This document shows positions 26,661 through 57,559 of a stretch of DNA of 64,000 nucleotides, in pieces; the first letter of the stretch is position 1; every line of letters begins with the position of its first letter. The notes beneath the pieces were generated by a model. The model had not been told where the DNA came from. It made no database searches and was given only the letters and a program-made list of their open reading frames with translations. The DNA is from Lagopus muta (taxonomy: Eukaryota > Chordata > Aves > Galliformes > Phasianidae), in assembly GCF_023343835.1 (NCBI RefSeq), contig NC_064447.1:6154001-6218000 (forward strand), read 5' to 3'. Position numbers and translations under genes: made by a program.

Positions 26661-29600
26661 CAGTGTTTGCTGGACCGGCCGCATCATGGTGCAAATATTC
26701 AAACACTGAAGGTTTGACTCCAGATTTGCATTTTGAGATTCAACACTGCGGAGGTGTAAGTCAGAGCAGAACCCTATCTGAGACAGTAATTACTTACCAA
26801 ACTATTGGCATGTATTCTTCATTTGATTTGCATATTCATATTACATCAATGGCCTTGCATATGCTGTAAGTAAATGTGTAATTAGGCATCCTTGGACTCT
26901 TGGTAAAATTTGGACATACCAAATGCACTGTCAGGAAGTGGAAAAAATATCAGATGTTGTGAAGGGCCTCTCACTCTGTCCTCCTTAACAAAATGGAAGT
27001 CCAATAATATTATAAAAAAGTGAAATTCTATGTGACTTCAAACTCAGCACTTTTTTAATCTCCACAGTTAATATTCGTTCTTTGTCTCCTTAACACACCT
27101 TAACATCCCGTGCTGATTTCATGCATACCAGATCTTACCTGGCTCGGTGGTTCTGCTGGGATGACTTGTCTTACGAGAACCATCGCATGCACTGACTGGG
27201 AATGGACACCACCTGTAAATTCTGTGGGGCACATTTTACTTCCTTGGTGTGATTTAATAAAGTAAAATAGCAGAAATAAACTACTGGTAGATTGGGGTAA
27301 AATGAGGTGTCTTCACTGCAGTCAGTAACTGTGTGGGACTGAAATGGCATTATCATTACTGAAGATACTTAGGTCCATTGTTTTCTTGCTCTGTTTGGAG
27401 GTTATAAAAGTCCATAAACTTTTATGAGGTATGGTTTAGATAATATTAGGAAATAGCTTGTCTGGAACTAAAATTATCTCATTGTCTGAAGCAGGCAGGG
27501 ACAGGTTTTGGTCTTCTCTGCGTTACTTTATCTGCTATAAAACAGATCTTATCTTTCATGTTCTATGGATCTGCTTATTAGATTTGTGGGTTAATTAAGG
27601 ATCCAGTTCATAAGAAGAGATCCATGAAAGAAAAGGAAAAAAATGCCTGAAAGGATGTTTATGTTCTGTTTTTGTTAGGGTCTTCTGAAGAGATTCTCAG
27701 ATTTATCTAGATATCTTTATGCTTGTTAGAAATGTGTTTCCTTTGACGTATTCCCATCACAAATAATATTAGCTGTGTTTTCAAGGCTGTGTAAATTTAT
27801 TTACACATTAACTCAGTGACAAAACAAGATTATAATCTAGCTTTTCTGCCTTACCTATCAACTCAGCCTTCCAAGAACCAAATACTGACTTATCTCCACC
27901 CTCTAAAACTTAGTAAACAAATTTCAGCCTTTTCCAACTTATATAGGTTTATAACCTAAGCAAGTTTCCCTCTTTTCTTGGATAGCCTAAAGAAAACTGT
28001 ATGCTTTTGCAATGAATGTGAACATTATCAGCAAACATAAATGTGCTGCTTATGGGGGTACTACTAATGAGAGACTGGAGCATTTTCTTTGCTAAGGCTT
28101 TTCCACTAGGTTGATACACTTTGCACCTTCTGGCAGCTATAGTTAGGGAATAAAATCATTTTCTATTCTGTTCTTATTTCGCAGAACCCAAAGAAGTTTA
28201 TTCTTACTGATGGAGGCTGAACCTCGGGGAGTTACTGCTTTCATGCAGAGCGCCACCCTCAGAGAATGGGACTATCTGTCGTAGATCCCTGATTTTAGGC
28301 AGTCACTCCTCGTAGGAGTTCACACTGTGTTCAGACGAGTTTGGTGTTGTTTGCACTGACAATAAATAGGGAACTCCACCCAAAAAGCAGAGCTGAGATC
28401 TTGCAGAGAACGTGGCTGAAGAAAGGCAGAGGGAGGAGCTGGAATTAGTGATGTTCAGAGCCCTGCTCAACCCCAGCATCTCTATCCCTAAACCCCCAAA
28501 TTTACAAATTCAGGACTTCTCAGTGATGCTGTCTGCTGTCAGGAAAAGATTTTTCCTTGTTTCTTTTTCTGTATAAAACTGTTCAAAGAATTTGACTCTC
28601 CTAAAAGTGCTTTCCTTCTACTGCATGCTTCTTAATTGGGTTTTTGGCATAAGAAGGGGAGAAACTATTTCTAGCTATTAAGTAGTTGTGTGAACTGGGA
28701 AAGACTCCAACTTCTAAAAATTTCTTTGATGCCTTCAAAAATGTTCAAATTTCCAAATAATTTTTAGTCCTCTGCATGGTCAGCTGTCAGTATTTGATAA
28801 ATAGGGTGGGGCCACTGTCAATATTTAACAACTCAGTGCTAATATTATTCTTCTTACGCTGTAAAAATAACATACAAAATGCAAATCAAGGGCTTTACAG
28901 TTTTGTGGTAACAGAAGCAAGTGATAAAATTTCCCTCACCTCTGTACCAGAGCATAGAGAGGGAGGAAAATGTTACCAGTGGAAACAGTCCTCCCTGCTG
29001 AGAAACAAAATATAGTGAGATTCCTCACTCTGCACTAGAAGGTTGTTGTGATGTGTTTCAGACTAAGAGACAGTAAGATACGACCATTAATTCCAATCAG
29101 ATTGCCAACAAAGTCTTCAGTGAGTCCCCCTACCTCCATGAGCCCTGGAAATGCTCTGCACTGCTATCACTAACACATATAAACACAAACTGTGTTTTTG
29201 GAACTCTTCCCACACCTGGGGAATTCCTCCCAAAGAGCTGGAGACATAATGCTGGATGGAGCAGTCAGCGCGGTTCATGGCCATGATGCAGGAATTAATT
29301 TAGAAAATGAAGATGCAGAGCAGTCAACGTGAAATGAGTTTAACGAGTACCGGAAATACATCTAGATGTTACTCCCCAGTCACATCTTGCAAAATGTTTT
29401 CCTGTGATTTTGAATCTATAGAAACATACCATGTGTAAACGGTTTGACACTCAACAGGAAACGTTTGGGTTTTTTTTGACTGAGAAGTAAAACAGAGTGT
29501 GAAATGGCTCAGCCACAACCACGCTCAGTGAGAGTCACGGTTAACTTGCCGGGAAGTACAGAGTTGCACGGCTCGGTGTCCCCCAGCAATGTGACTTCTG

Positions 29601-29874
29601 TTGGGAGCTGAGCGAAGCCACCACCCCCGCAAAACAAAAGAGGAGGAACAGAGCCAGTTTGTTCAGGCAACTTTCAGACTAAGCATTGTTTCAGATTTGG
29701 CCTTGGTTCAGTTAAAATGTGTTTTATGTGTTCCTAGAGCTGTTATGTGAAGGGGACCCTTGTGGGACCAAGGTAGCAGGAAGCAGCTCAGTTGTTAGAA
29801 CTGTGCATTGCTGATTATGCTGTATGTAAGGGCACGTAAACCCAGCACAGAAACACAAATAACAGAAAAACATT

Positions 29875-29880
29875 TTTATT
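29875..29880 (-). terminator. TEKT5: Candidate TEKT5 distal poly(A) signal
   Basis: AATAAA on the minus strand, about 750 bases past the TEKT5 stop codon. A nearer AATAAA lies at 30514-30509. Which one is used is unknown. Confidence 0.4.
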
Positions 29881-30508
29881 CCATTTGCTCAAAAATCAGA
29901 TTGCTTTAACATGGGTTAAAACTAGTGCTTCCTCAAATCCTTCACTGTGATTACTGCACTGTAAACATTTCAGCCTTCATTGTCTTCACCTGATGAAGTG
30001 ATGAAGAACTGTGGTACTGTCTGTGCTCATGAAGTCCTTTGACATCTACTGATAGTACACAGTTCTGTGTAGTTAAGACCTCTCAGTCTTAGGCAAACAA
30101 TGGTCATAAATAGTTCACATAAATATACAAGATTTTCTTCTATGAATCAAGTTTGCTCAACCTCTTCTAATTTCAAGCAAACACCAAATTTACGTCTGCT
30201 AAACAGAAAGAGAGTTGAAGGATGGGTAAGCATTCAAAAGTGACTTTTCCAGACAAGGACTGAAACACAGGCGTCACAATATCCCAGACAGTTACATCCT
30301 GTACTGTACTTCTTCTGGTGAAAAGTGCGGGGCGTCAGTTTTTAATTTTCTTTAGCTAGTAACTCACAAATCATGCAAAATTTCTCTAGTCATTTTAGTG
30401 TGGTCGGATTCTTTTAGAATAGATCTACTAATTCCATTCCATGGGGCAGCTATAGCTGAGATTACGCAGTTGTTCGAAGGAAAGAAGCACAGTATTGATT
30501 TTGGTTGG

Positions 30509-30514
30509 TTTATT
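30509..30514 (-). terminator. TEKT5: Candidate TEKT5 proximal poly(A) signal
   Basis: AATAAA on the minus strand, about 117 bases after the TEKT5 stop codon. It would give a short 3' untranslated region, plausible for a testis gene. Confidence 0.45.
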
Positions 30515-30630
30515 TCTATTGGATTTCAAACAAAGAAACAAAACCCCAACAAAATAATGATTTCCTTCAGGAAGTGTTTGCAACCTTTGCAGCTTTTGTA
30601 TCATGCATGAGAGGTATCAAAGGTTACTGC

Positions 30631-50587
<19,957 letters not shown>

Positions 50588-51211
50588 TCAGGCAGCTGCC
50601 TTCAGGCAGCCCCACTGCAGGCTGTCCTGGGCTGCGGGCACCCAGTGATACACAGTGGTGTCACAGGGCGCATTCCATAGCCTTTGCTCCACCCTTCAGA
50701 ATGTTTACTGAAGGCTCTCTCAGATGGGGCTGTGGGCTTGCCTTCACTGGGTCTGCCTTGAGTGAATTGCAGGTTGCATCCATGCAGTATGAGTGTGACA
50801 GTCAGTTGCAGGCATTAGAAACAAGCCTGAACCGAAGCACAGGCTCTGGGTGTTGCCTTGGGCTGTCCTGATGATGTTTGCAGATGGTTTGCTCCAAATG
50901 CACATGCAAACAACAGTGCCTTCCTCTCCTGGTGATTTTTCCCATGTTTTAAGCATTAGGTTGCTTTTCAGAGAACTTACTTTTGTAGCTTTTCCTTTCA
51001 GGATTCTGGCAAAAAGCTCCTGCAACCCAGTGCTCTAAGATCACATCGTAACCCATTTTCTGTGCCAGGGATTTTGAATATAAATAATTGTTTGTATCTA
51101 GGCTCTGTATTTTCTAAGTGTATTATCCTAAGTGTCCTTAAATCAGTGCAGATTTCTTCTAGGTTGAATGCAAGACAGCTGCTATCATCACTCCTTCTCC
51201 AGATACATACC

Positions 51212-52022
51212 TATGAATCACAGAATTACAGAATGGCCAGGGTTGGAAGGGACCTCAAGGATCATGAATCTCCAACCCCCTGCCACATGCAGGGCCACCA
51301 GCCTCCCCATTTAATACCAGACCAGGCTGCCCAGGGCCCCATCCATGCCCAGCCTTGAACACCTCCAGGGATGGACAGGGCATCCACAACCTCTCTGGGC
51401 AGCTGTTCCAGCACCTCATCACTCTCTGTAAAGAATTTCCCCCTGACATCCAACCTAAATCTCCCCTCCCTCAACTTCAAACCATTTCCCTTTGTCCTGC
51501 TGTTATCTCCCCTTTCAAAGAGTTGATTCCCCTCCTGTTTGTAGGCTCCCTTTAGGTACTGAAAGGCTGCAATGAAGTCACCCTGCAGTCTTCTTTTCTC
51601 CAGGCTGAACAAGCCCAGCACCCTCAGCCTGTCTTCATAGTGGAGGTGCTCCAACTCCCTGATCATCTTTGTGGCTCCTCTGGACCCTCTCCAACAGCTC
51701 CCTGTCTTTCTTGTACTGGTGGCTCCAGACCTGGACACAGTACTCCAGATGGAGCCTCACAAGAGCAGAGTAGAGGGGGACAATCACCTCCCTGTCCCTG
51801 CTGGCCACCTCTCTTTTGATGGAGCCCAGGATACCATTTCCCTTCCGAGCCGCAAGAGCACATTGCTGGCTCATGTTAAGTTTTTCATCTATCAAGATCC
51901 CCAGGTCCTTCTTCACAGGGCTGCTCTCAAGGTCTGCTCCTTCCAGTCTGTATGGATGCCTGGGATTCCTCCAGCCCAAGTGCAAAACTCTGCACTTTGC
52001 CGTGCTGAACCTCATCAGGTTT
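51212..52022 (-). mobile_element. CR1 LINE, 5'-truncated, frameshifted copy
   Basis: A non-LTR retrotransposon fragment inserted on the minus strand. The translated minus strand gives the C-terminal part of CR1 ORF2, downstream of the reverse transcriptase catalytic core. Recognisable pieces are [84 protein letters not shown] and RFRLDVRGKFFT. The frame shifts near 51,670 and again near 51,430, so no intact protein is possible, and everything upstream of about 52,022 is missing. The 3' end at about 51,212 carries the CR1 terminal repeat (ATTCTGTAATTCTGTGATTC). This is a dead copy of moderate age, typical of avian genomes. Confidence 0.95.
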
Positions 52023-52944
52023 ACCAGAATCAGCTTGTTTTTGTGTTTTTGTTTTAATTTGGGAAAACAAAAAGGTACATATTTATATGCATTATGATGC
52101 AGACCACTAGCATGATATTACACTTCAGCTGAGAGAAAAAAAAAAGAGAGAATTTCAATCAAATTATTGTTAAGTTATATTTATCTTCCCATGAGGTGTG
52201 AGCTGTATCTAGATGGATGTGGCCTCACTGCCTCAGGAGGGAGGGGGTTCCAAGGAAGAGGTTTATTTTGCTGCTCTGTGTGGGGAATTTTCTATATAAT
52301 GTTGGGAACAGGAAATGATCTGTTGGCCCGAGAAGAGAAATGTTTGCACACATGCCTCACTGTATGGTGTGGAAAGGCTTGCTGACATCAGCAAATCTGA
52401 TCCATGTTTGAAGGAAGCGCAGACCCAAAGCACTGCTCTGAGCCCTGGCCTCAGGTGGAGCTGCTATTTCATCAGGAATTCTGCAAGTAATTCTGCATGT
52501 AGCACACAGTGATCAGCATTTACCTGAGGTCAGTGCCCTGTAAATGGAAATGGTGTAACAGGCAGTGGTCAACAGCCGACCCCAGAGGCCAGCTCCCCAT
52601 AAACTAACAGTGCTTCAAGACTTCTGTTCCTAGTCTGCCTTTGGTATGTGGACAGTTACTTAGAGCGGTGTTTTATTTTCCCGCAGGAAAGAAGAAGAAC
52701 GGTGCCATGGCTCAACGCTCGGCTCTGTCAGATCACCTGTTCTTTGCTAACACTTTGCTAACACAGAGGATGCGCAGCTGGGGTCCTTCGGGTTCTCAAT
52801 TTTACCGCTGCGGTTTCCTCAGATACTCAAAACCGCCGCAAATTGTACGAGTGGCCTTATTTTACTGGAACGACGCATAACCTCGCAGACACAAAACTCC
52901 CAGCACGAGCACCCGCGCAACGGCGCAGCGCGGCCACTATCGTC

Positions 52945-52964
52945 CTGCAGCGCCCCCTAGCGTC
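52945..52964 (-). promoter_or_regulatory. CTCF-like motif at NUBP1 promoter
   Basis: GCAGCGCCCCCTAGCGTC on the plus strand matches the reverse complement of the CTCF core (CCNNNAGGGGGCGC). It lies about 85-100 bases upstream of the NUBP1 start codon. Pattern match only. Confidence 0.45.
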
Positions 52965-52992
52965 CAGGCGGTATGGCCACCCCCGGCTGCAG

Positions 52993-53003
52993 GCGCATGC
53001 GCG
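52993..53003. promoter_or_regulatory. NUBP1: NRF1-like site
   Basis: GCGCATGCGCG is a close match to the palindromic NRF1 consensus (GCGCATGCGC). It lies about 45 bases upstream of the chosen NUBP1 start codon. Confidence 0.6.
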
Positions 53004-53022
53004 TAGGGCGCCACGCTCCCGG

Positions 53023-53030
53023 CGGAAGTG
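53023..53030 (+). promoter_or_regulatory. NUBP1: ETS-like site
   Basis: CGGAAGTG matches the ETS/GABP consensus and sits about 17 bases before the NUBP1 start codon. It is common in TATA-less housekeeping promoters. Confidence 0.5.
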
Positions 53031-53046
53031 GCGTATGGCCGGCGCC

Positions 53047-53080
53047 ATGGCCGAGGTGGCGGACGGGTCGCAGCCGGAGG
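53047..53080 (+). CDS. NUBP1: NUBP1 coding exon 1
   Basis: Encodes [11 protein letters not shown] plus the first base of Asp12. The donor is GTGAGG. The start lies in a strong Kozak context (GCCATGG). Confidence 0.88.
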
Positions 53081-56000
53081 GTGAGGGACGCGGCGCCGCG
53101 CGGGTACGGCGTGTCGTGGCGCTCGCCGCCGCCGGTGGGACTCGTGCCGCAGCTGTCGCATCCCCTTACAGACTGCCCGGGAACTGGCAGCGCCCAGGCG
53201 GGTCGAGCCGCCGCATGTCAGGGATGCCCCAACCAGAAGCTCTGCGCCGCCGGCGCCGCCGCAACGGACCCGGGTGAGAAAGACGGTGAGAGGGCCGGGG
53301 GCGCGGGACGGGGCTCCGCGCTGGGGCGGGGCTGACGCGGCCGCACTGCCCGCAGCCGAGGCGGCGGAGCTGAGGGAGCGGCTGCGTGGCGTGAAGCACA
53401 TCGTGGTGGTGCTCTCCGGGAAGGGCGGCGTGGGGAAGAGCACGTTCAGCGCGCTGCTGGCTCGCGGGCTGGCGGCCGACGAGGGCAAACAGGTGGGGCG
53501 CGAACGGCTTTCCGCTTATTGCGCTGCGGTGTGCGCTGCGGGGCTTTGCATTGAGAGCCCTGCTGTGCAGGCGCGTTTCCACGGGCCTTCGTTGCTTTGT
53601 GTTCCAGGTTGCTCTGCTGGACGTCGACATCTGTGGGCCGTCCATCCCTAAGATGATGGGTCTGGAAGGAGAGCAGGTGCGCTCTGACCGCTGCTATACC
53701 GAGAGGCGAATGTGTCAGATAAAAGCATCCCCAGTGTGTCATTAAGACTAAAGCTTCGCTTAGATTTAAGGCTTCTATATGGTCGTTTATTGGGAAACCA
53801 GGGGAGCAAAAAAGCTGAGATGGCCAATGTGCAGCGTGGTGTCATTTGTTAGAGAGTCACAGGCAGTCGGGGTGACCAGTTCTGCCAGGCAGGCGCTGCT
53901 CTGAATCTACTGCTAATCCATGAATGCTGAACCTGAGTTGTACCAGCATGGTGCTCTTTATCAGCTCTGAAATGTTTAATGTGTTTATATAAAATCATGG
54001 GTATGTTTCCAGCAAGAGCGTTCAAGCAGTTCACTTATTAATGGAGATCTAACTTCTGCAGTTTTTAATTAACCTGGTCCAATACAGTGGCACCACATCC
54101 ATAGGCAAGGTCTTTTTATCCTCTTTGATCTTCTGTTCATCTTTTACATAACTTCTGCATTAATTTCTCGTGTGACTTTGTATGTATCTCTTCAATTTTC
54201 AGGTTCATCAGAGTGGATCAGGATGGTCTCCAGTGGTAAGCCGGTGCAGCTGTTCCCAGAGGTGGCTGGCTGGGTTTGACACTGTTGTAAGGAGCAGAAG
54301 GGCTGGGGAAGAAGCACAGTGTGCTTTTGTATTAATTGTGGTGGACAGAGGGTCTTTTACACCCCCCAGAAAACATCTCATTAATCTGAAAAATATGCAG
54401 GGAAAATGCCAGGTGTTTTTTGTCTGAAGGTCACCTGTAGTGTATCCCCTCTACCCTTTCTCTCCTGTTCTGCATGGAGTTTCTCTTCTCTTTTAGTATG
54501 TTGAGGAAAACTTAGGTGTCATGTCAGTGGGGTTCTTGCTCAGTAGTCCTGACGATGCTGTCATCTGGAGAGGACCAAAAAAAAATGGTACGTGTTCAGG
54601 GTTTTCAGCAACAACTTACATGATTGGAATAGTGAATATCTGAAGATGAGCTTACTTGGCTAAAGCACAAACCTAATAAAGTAAGCGATGGCAAGAAGCA
54701 GTGAATACTCCACACTGTTCAGTAGTAGTTAGCATACCTTCATCATTTTTCTTGCACAATAGAGCCAGAGCTGCACAATATAGTTGTGTTACTGCTTCCG
54801 CTTTCATCTCAGAACTTTTTCTCAATATCCTCTCTCATTTCTTTGAATAATGGCTACAGTGGGTCAGGTGCTTTATTGGGTTTTGGGTTTTGCCTTTTGT
54901 TTGTTTTAATTCATTGCAAAATAAGCACTTCTGCACTTAAGTTGACTGTAGTCAGAATTTGCATATCTGGGCTCTAAAATTTGAAGCAGATTGAAATATA
55001 CAAGGATTTTTATTTCATTTAATGCCACGTTCTTGTCCTCTCTGCTAGGGCTGATCAAACAATTTCTTCGTGATGTGGACTGGGGTGAAGTTGACTACTT
55101 GATTGTAGACACCCCTCCAGGGACGTCAGATGAGCACCTCTCAATTGTGCAGTACCTCAGTGCGTCGCATATAGATGGCGCTGTTATAATTACGACCCCT
55201 CAGGTAAGAGATCTGCATTTCCATTCACGGAAGCAGCACAGCAAGTGCTTGGCTTACAATCAGTGTTTAATTTCAGAGAAGGGAGCTGACTGACTTGCCT
55301 GTGTGTGCAGCTGGCTGCTTTATGAGCTAGGTGGATGCCTTGGTGGAGTAATGGACTTGAGTGAGCTTCTGCACAGCTGAGTGGTTCGCGGTCAAAAGCT
55401 GTCTGATCTGTGTTGTGAAGTGAAATGCATTAATTCACTTCTTCAGGATATGAGCTGGCATCACTGTGCATTTGTAATTTGGTCACCAGTGGCTTAAAGC
55501 TCAGAAGTCAATAAGTTTTTAAATAAGGTGTGCACTGTTAGACAGCAAATAAAGTGCTGCCTCCCAGCTGCTTGGTGCTTTCCATAAATCAGTTGGAGTA
55601 GAGAAAAGTCACATGAAGACTTAAAATCTGGGGGATAGCTTGACTTGCACATAGAAAAAGGCATATTTCTGTGAAGTACGGTTTTAAAAGAAAAAATCAG
55701 AGGTCTGAAATTCATTTACATCAAATTCACAGATATTGTGATGAACATAAGCAAAGGGAACAACGCCAATTGATTATAAGCAATTCATTATAAAGTCCAA
55801 TTGTTTCTTCATGTTTGTAGGAAGTCTCACTTCAGGATGTTCGGAAAGAAATCAACTTCTGTCATAAAGTGAAACTGCCAATCATAGGTGTTGTGGAGAA
55901 CATGAGTGGCTTTATATGTCCAAACTGCAAGGTAAGGCTGTCTGTATCTTAAAACATTTCTTTATCTCGCTGTTGTTTGAAATCAAACATTTCTGGAAAA

Positions 56001-57436
56001 ATACCATGTTCTCAGAATTGGAGCACTGTAACTCTTCTTTTCATGTTGTCCCAGAAAGAATCTCAGATCTTTCCCCCAACTACTGGAGGTGCAGAGAAGA
56101 TGTGCCAGAACTTAAATGTTTCCCTCCTGGGAAAAGTGCCTCTAGATCCTCAAATAGGTAACGTTACTGTGTTGCACTACAACAGCTTTAAAACTGTGCT
56201 GGTGTTCTCACTGGGGAGTCTGACAGAATGTTAAATGTTTTGTGTCTCAGGTAGATATTCTTTTTTACATAGAGCGTCTGAATCACACATACCATGGTGT
56301 GAAAAGTGCTGGGTAATTTACTTAACCTGATGTTTCATCTTGATGAGGATTTTATTACACGTCTTTTCAGCTGTATAATCCTTACTCTAAATATGTGGTG
56401 TCTTTTTTATGTAATCACCTGAAAACACAGCTAGTAAATTCTTCTGTGAAGAATAGCAACTTGTAAATGATAAGCATTAAAATTAGTGCTCTTTCTTCAC
56501 TCTCACTGGCATGACTCAAACCATGTTGTGGATTGTGAGATGCCTTGGTTCCTCACTGGCTATTGGAAATGAACACTTGATTTAATGACTTGAGGAACAG
56601 GTCAGTACTTCCAAAGTAACGGTTGAAACCTCCTGCTGATGGTGGTCCTTTGCACAACTGTGAGCTGCAGCTCCATCACTGACATAACCATTTCTTAAAA
56701 GGAACGGATACCAGTGGTTCCTTGGAGGAATATAACTGATAGTGGGATGAGCAGTAAAGACAAGTTTAAAGACAAGTTTCTTGTTGCACTGTTTTCATGC
56801 TTTTCCTGTCCTTCCAGGAAGAAGCTGTGACAAAGGTCAGTCTTTCTTGTCTGAAGTGCCTGAGTCTCCAGCGACGTCAACTTACAGGAACATAATTCAA
56901 AGTAAGTCCTAAAATCACCATGAAGGTGAATCCCTGCTGCAGTGCATTAAAGGTGCTAGGAATTGGTTTTCTGCTGCACGTAATCAGAAAACAAACCAGG
57001 GTACACGTGCATAGCAATTAAGAATGTAACATGCAATGTAATCTTTACTTCTTTTGGTCGTTAGTTATGGCAGACTTACAAACTGGTGACTGAGTTGTAT
57101 ATAATAACTGTTTTCATCCTTTTGCTTAAATCATTAAGAAAAGATGTGTGTTTGCTTGCTCTCAAGCAATTTTTAAGCAGGCCACCGAGGGGAGCCTACT
57201 AAATGTGATACAGCTGGGTAATATTGCCTCCTCCTGGTTGTAATTGCATATGAACTACCCCAGGAGCCAATGATGTACAGTTTCAAGATAGCAGCAAAAT
57301 TCCGTGACAAAGGCCCAACCTGTGAGAGCAGCAGGGGACAGCAGGATTGGTATTTATGTATAACTTTTTCCCTGTCTCTCCAGGGATTCAGGAGTACTGT
57401 GATCAGCACCATTTTCAAGAAGAAAAGATTATCTGA
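53047..57436 (+). CDS. NUBP1: NUBP1 gene, eleven coding exons, complete CDS
   Basis: Encodes NUBP1 (Nbp35 family), a Mrp/MinD-type P-loop NTPase. With NUBP2 it forms the cytosolic scaffold on which [4Fe-4S] clusters are built and passed to target proteins. The eleven exons join in frame to 323 codons; the human protein has 320. The N-terminal cluster motif is intact: Cys13, Cys27, Cys30 and Cys36, with the human spacing. The deviant Walker A loop GKGGVGKST is at residues 67-75, [10 protein letters not shown] at about 96-105, the switch region [11 protein letters not shown] at about 175-185, and the CPNC pair (Cys240, Cys243) that holds the bridging cluster is present. All introns are GT-AG. 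An ATG at 53035 is in frame and would add four residues (MAGA), but it has a poor context; the ATG at 53047 lies in GCCATGG and was chosen. Nothing is broken. NUBP1 is divergent from TEKT5 and convergent with TVP23A. Confidence 0.97.
53172..53273 (+). CDS. NUBP1: NUBP1 coding exon 2 (N-terminal Fe-S motif)
   Basis: Starts after CCCCTTACAG. It encodes [11 protein letters not shown] ... [10 protein letters not shown], carrying the four cysteines of the N-terminal [4Fe-4S] site. It ends with the first base of Ala46 before GTGAGA. Confidence 0.95.
53356..53492 (+). CDS. NUBP1: NUBP1 coding exon 3 (Walker A)
   Basis: Starts after CACTGCCCGCAG. It encodes residues 46-91, including [20 protein letters not shown], and ends in phase 0 before GTGGGG. 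Confidence 0.96.
53608..53676 (+). CDS. NUBP1: NUBP1 coding exon 4
   Basis: Starts after TTGTGTTCCAG. It encodes residues 92-114 ([23 protein letters not shown]). Donor GTGCGC. Confidence 0.96.
54203..54235 (+). CDS. NUBP1: NUBP1 coding exon 5 (33 nt microexon-like)
   Basis: A very short exon after TTCAATTTTCAG encoding [11 protein letters not shown] (residues 115-125). It is in phase 0 at both ends. Donor GTAAGC. Confidence 0.95.
54497..54587 (+). CDS. NUBP1: NUBP1 coding exon 6
   Basis: Starts after TCTTCTCTTTTAG. It encodes residues 126-155 ([20 protein letters not shown] ... WRGPKKN) plus one base of Gly156. Donor GTACGT. An A9 run near its end is inside coding sequence. Confidence 0.96.
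55049..55203 (+). CDS. NUBP1: NUBP1 coding exon 7
   Basis: Starts after CCTCTCTGCTAG. It encodes residues 156-207, including [20 protein letters not shown] and TSDEHLS, and ends AVIITTPQ before GTAAGA. Confidence 0.97.
55821..55931 (+). CDS. NUBP1: NUBP1 coding exon 8 (CxxC)
   Basis: Starts after CATGTTTGTAG. It encodes residues 208-244 ([20 protein letters not shown] ... [11 protein letters not shown]), including the C-terminal CxxC that binds the cluster bridging the dimer. Donor GTAAGG. Confidence 0.97.
56055..56157 (+). CDS. NUBP1: NUBP1 coding exon 9
   Basis: Starts after GTTGTCCCAG. It encodes residues 245-278 ([20 protein letters not shown] ... GKVPLDPQI) plus one base of Gly279. Donor GTAACG. 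Confidence 0.96.
56818..56901 (+). CDS. NUBP1: NUBP1 coding exon 10
   Basis: Starts after CTGTCCTTCCAG. It encodes residues 279-306 ([28 protein letters not shown]) and ends with one base of Arg307. Donor GTAAGT. Confidence 0.94.
57384..57436 (+). CDS. NUBP1: NUBP1 coding exon 11 (last)
   Basis: Starts after CCCTGTCTCTCCAG. It encodes [17 protein letters not shown] (residues 307-323) and the TGA at 57434-57436. Confidence 0.93.
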
Positions 57437-57440
57437 ATGC

Positions 57441-57537
57441 AATAAAAATATGCTTCATGTGTAATTACAGAAAAGTAACTTATGCCTTGCCTTGACTTAA
57501 TATAAGGAATGTATTCTTTTTGTATACTGCAAATAAA
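57441..57537 (+). terminator. NUBP1: NUBP1 poly(A) signals
   Basis: AATAAA occurs at 57441-57446, almost touching the stop codon, and again at 57532-57537, which is followed by T-rich sequence. The second is the more likely one and would give a 3' untranslated region of about 120 bases. Confidence 0.75.
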
Positions 57538-57559
57538 TTCTTAGTATTAATGTCATTCT

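Larger units (their letters stand above)
20001..29850. other. Intergenic, no recognisable gene
   Basis: This stretch leads up to the TEKT5 3' end. Contents: a locally GC-richer segment at about 23,880-24,960 that is open on both strands, an (AAAC)n tract at 25188-25210, an A17 run at 25995-26011, and a degraded CR1 3' end at about 26,440-26,660. No exon with splice sites and a recognisable product was found. Confidence 0.55.
52870..53530. promoter_or_regulatory. NUBP1: CpG island, NUBP1 promoter
   Basis: A dense run of CpG dinucleotides that stands out sharply from the AT-rich surroundings and covers the NUBP1 leader, exons 1-3 and introns 1-2. It contains CTCF-, NRF1- and ETS-like motifs just upstream of the start codon and no TATA box, as expected of a housekeeping promoter. 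The exact edges are estimates. Confidence 0.85.
53677..57383 (+). other. NUBP1: NUBP1 introns 4-10
   Basis: The introns between the listed exons are AT-rich and between 0.26 and 0.66 kb long. Open frames that cross exon ends are run-on translations. I see no extra exon, repeat element or RNA gene in them. Introns 1-3 (53081-53607) are short and lie mostly within the CpG island. Confidence 0.8.

Noticed and set aside
51262-52015. CR1 open frames as a host gene
   Set aside because: They are fragments of the CR1 ORF2 C-terminus in shifting frames, not a cellular protein.
52843-53277. Long open frames on both strands across the CpG island
   Set aside because: CpG-rich sequence has few stop codons. 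Only the frames that join into NUBP1 make family sense.
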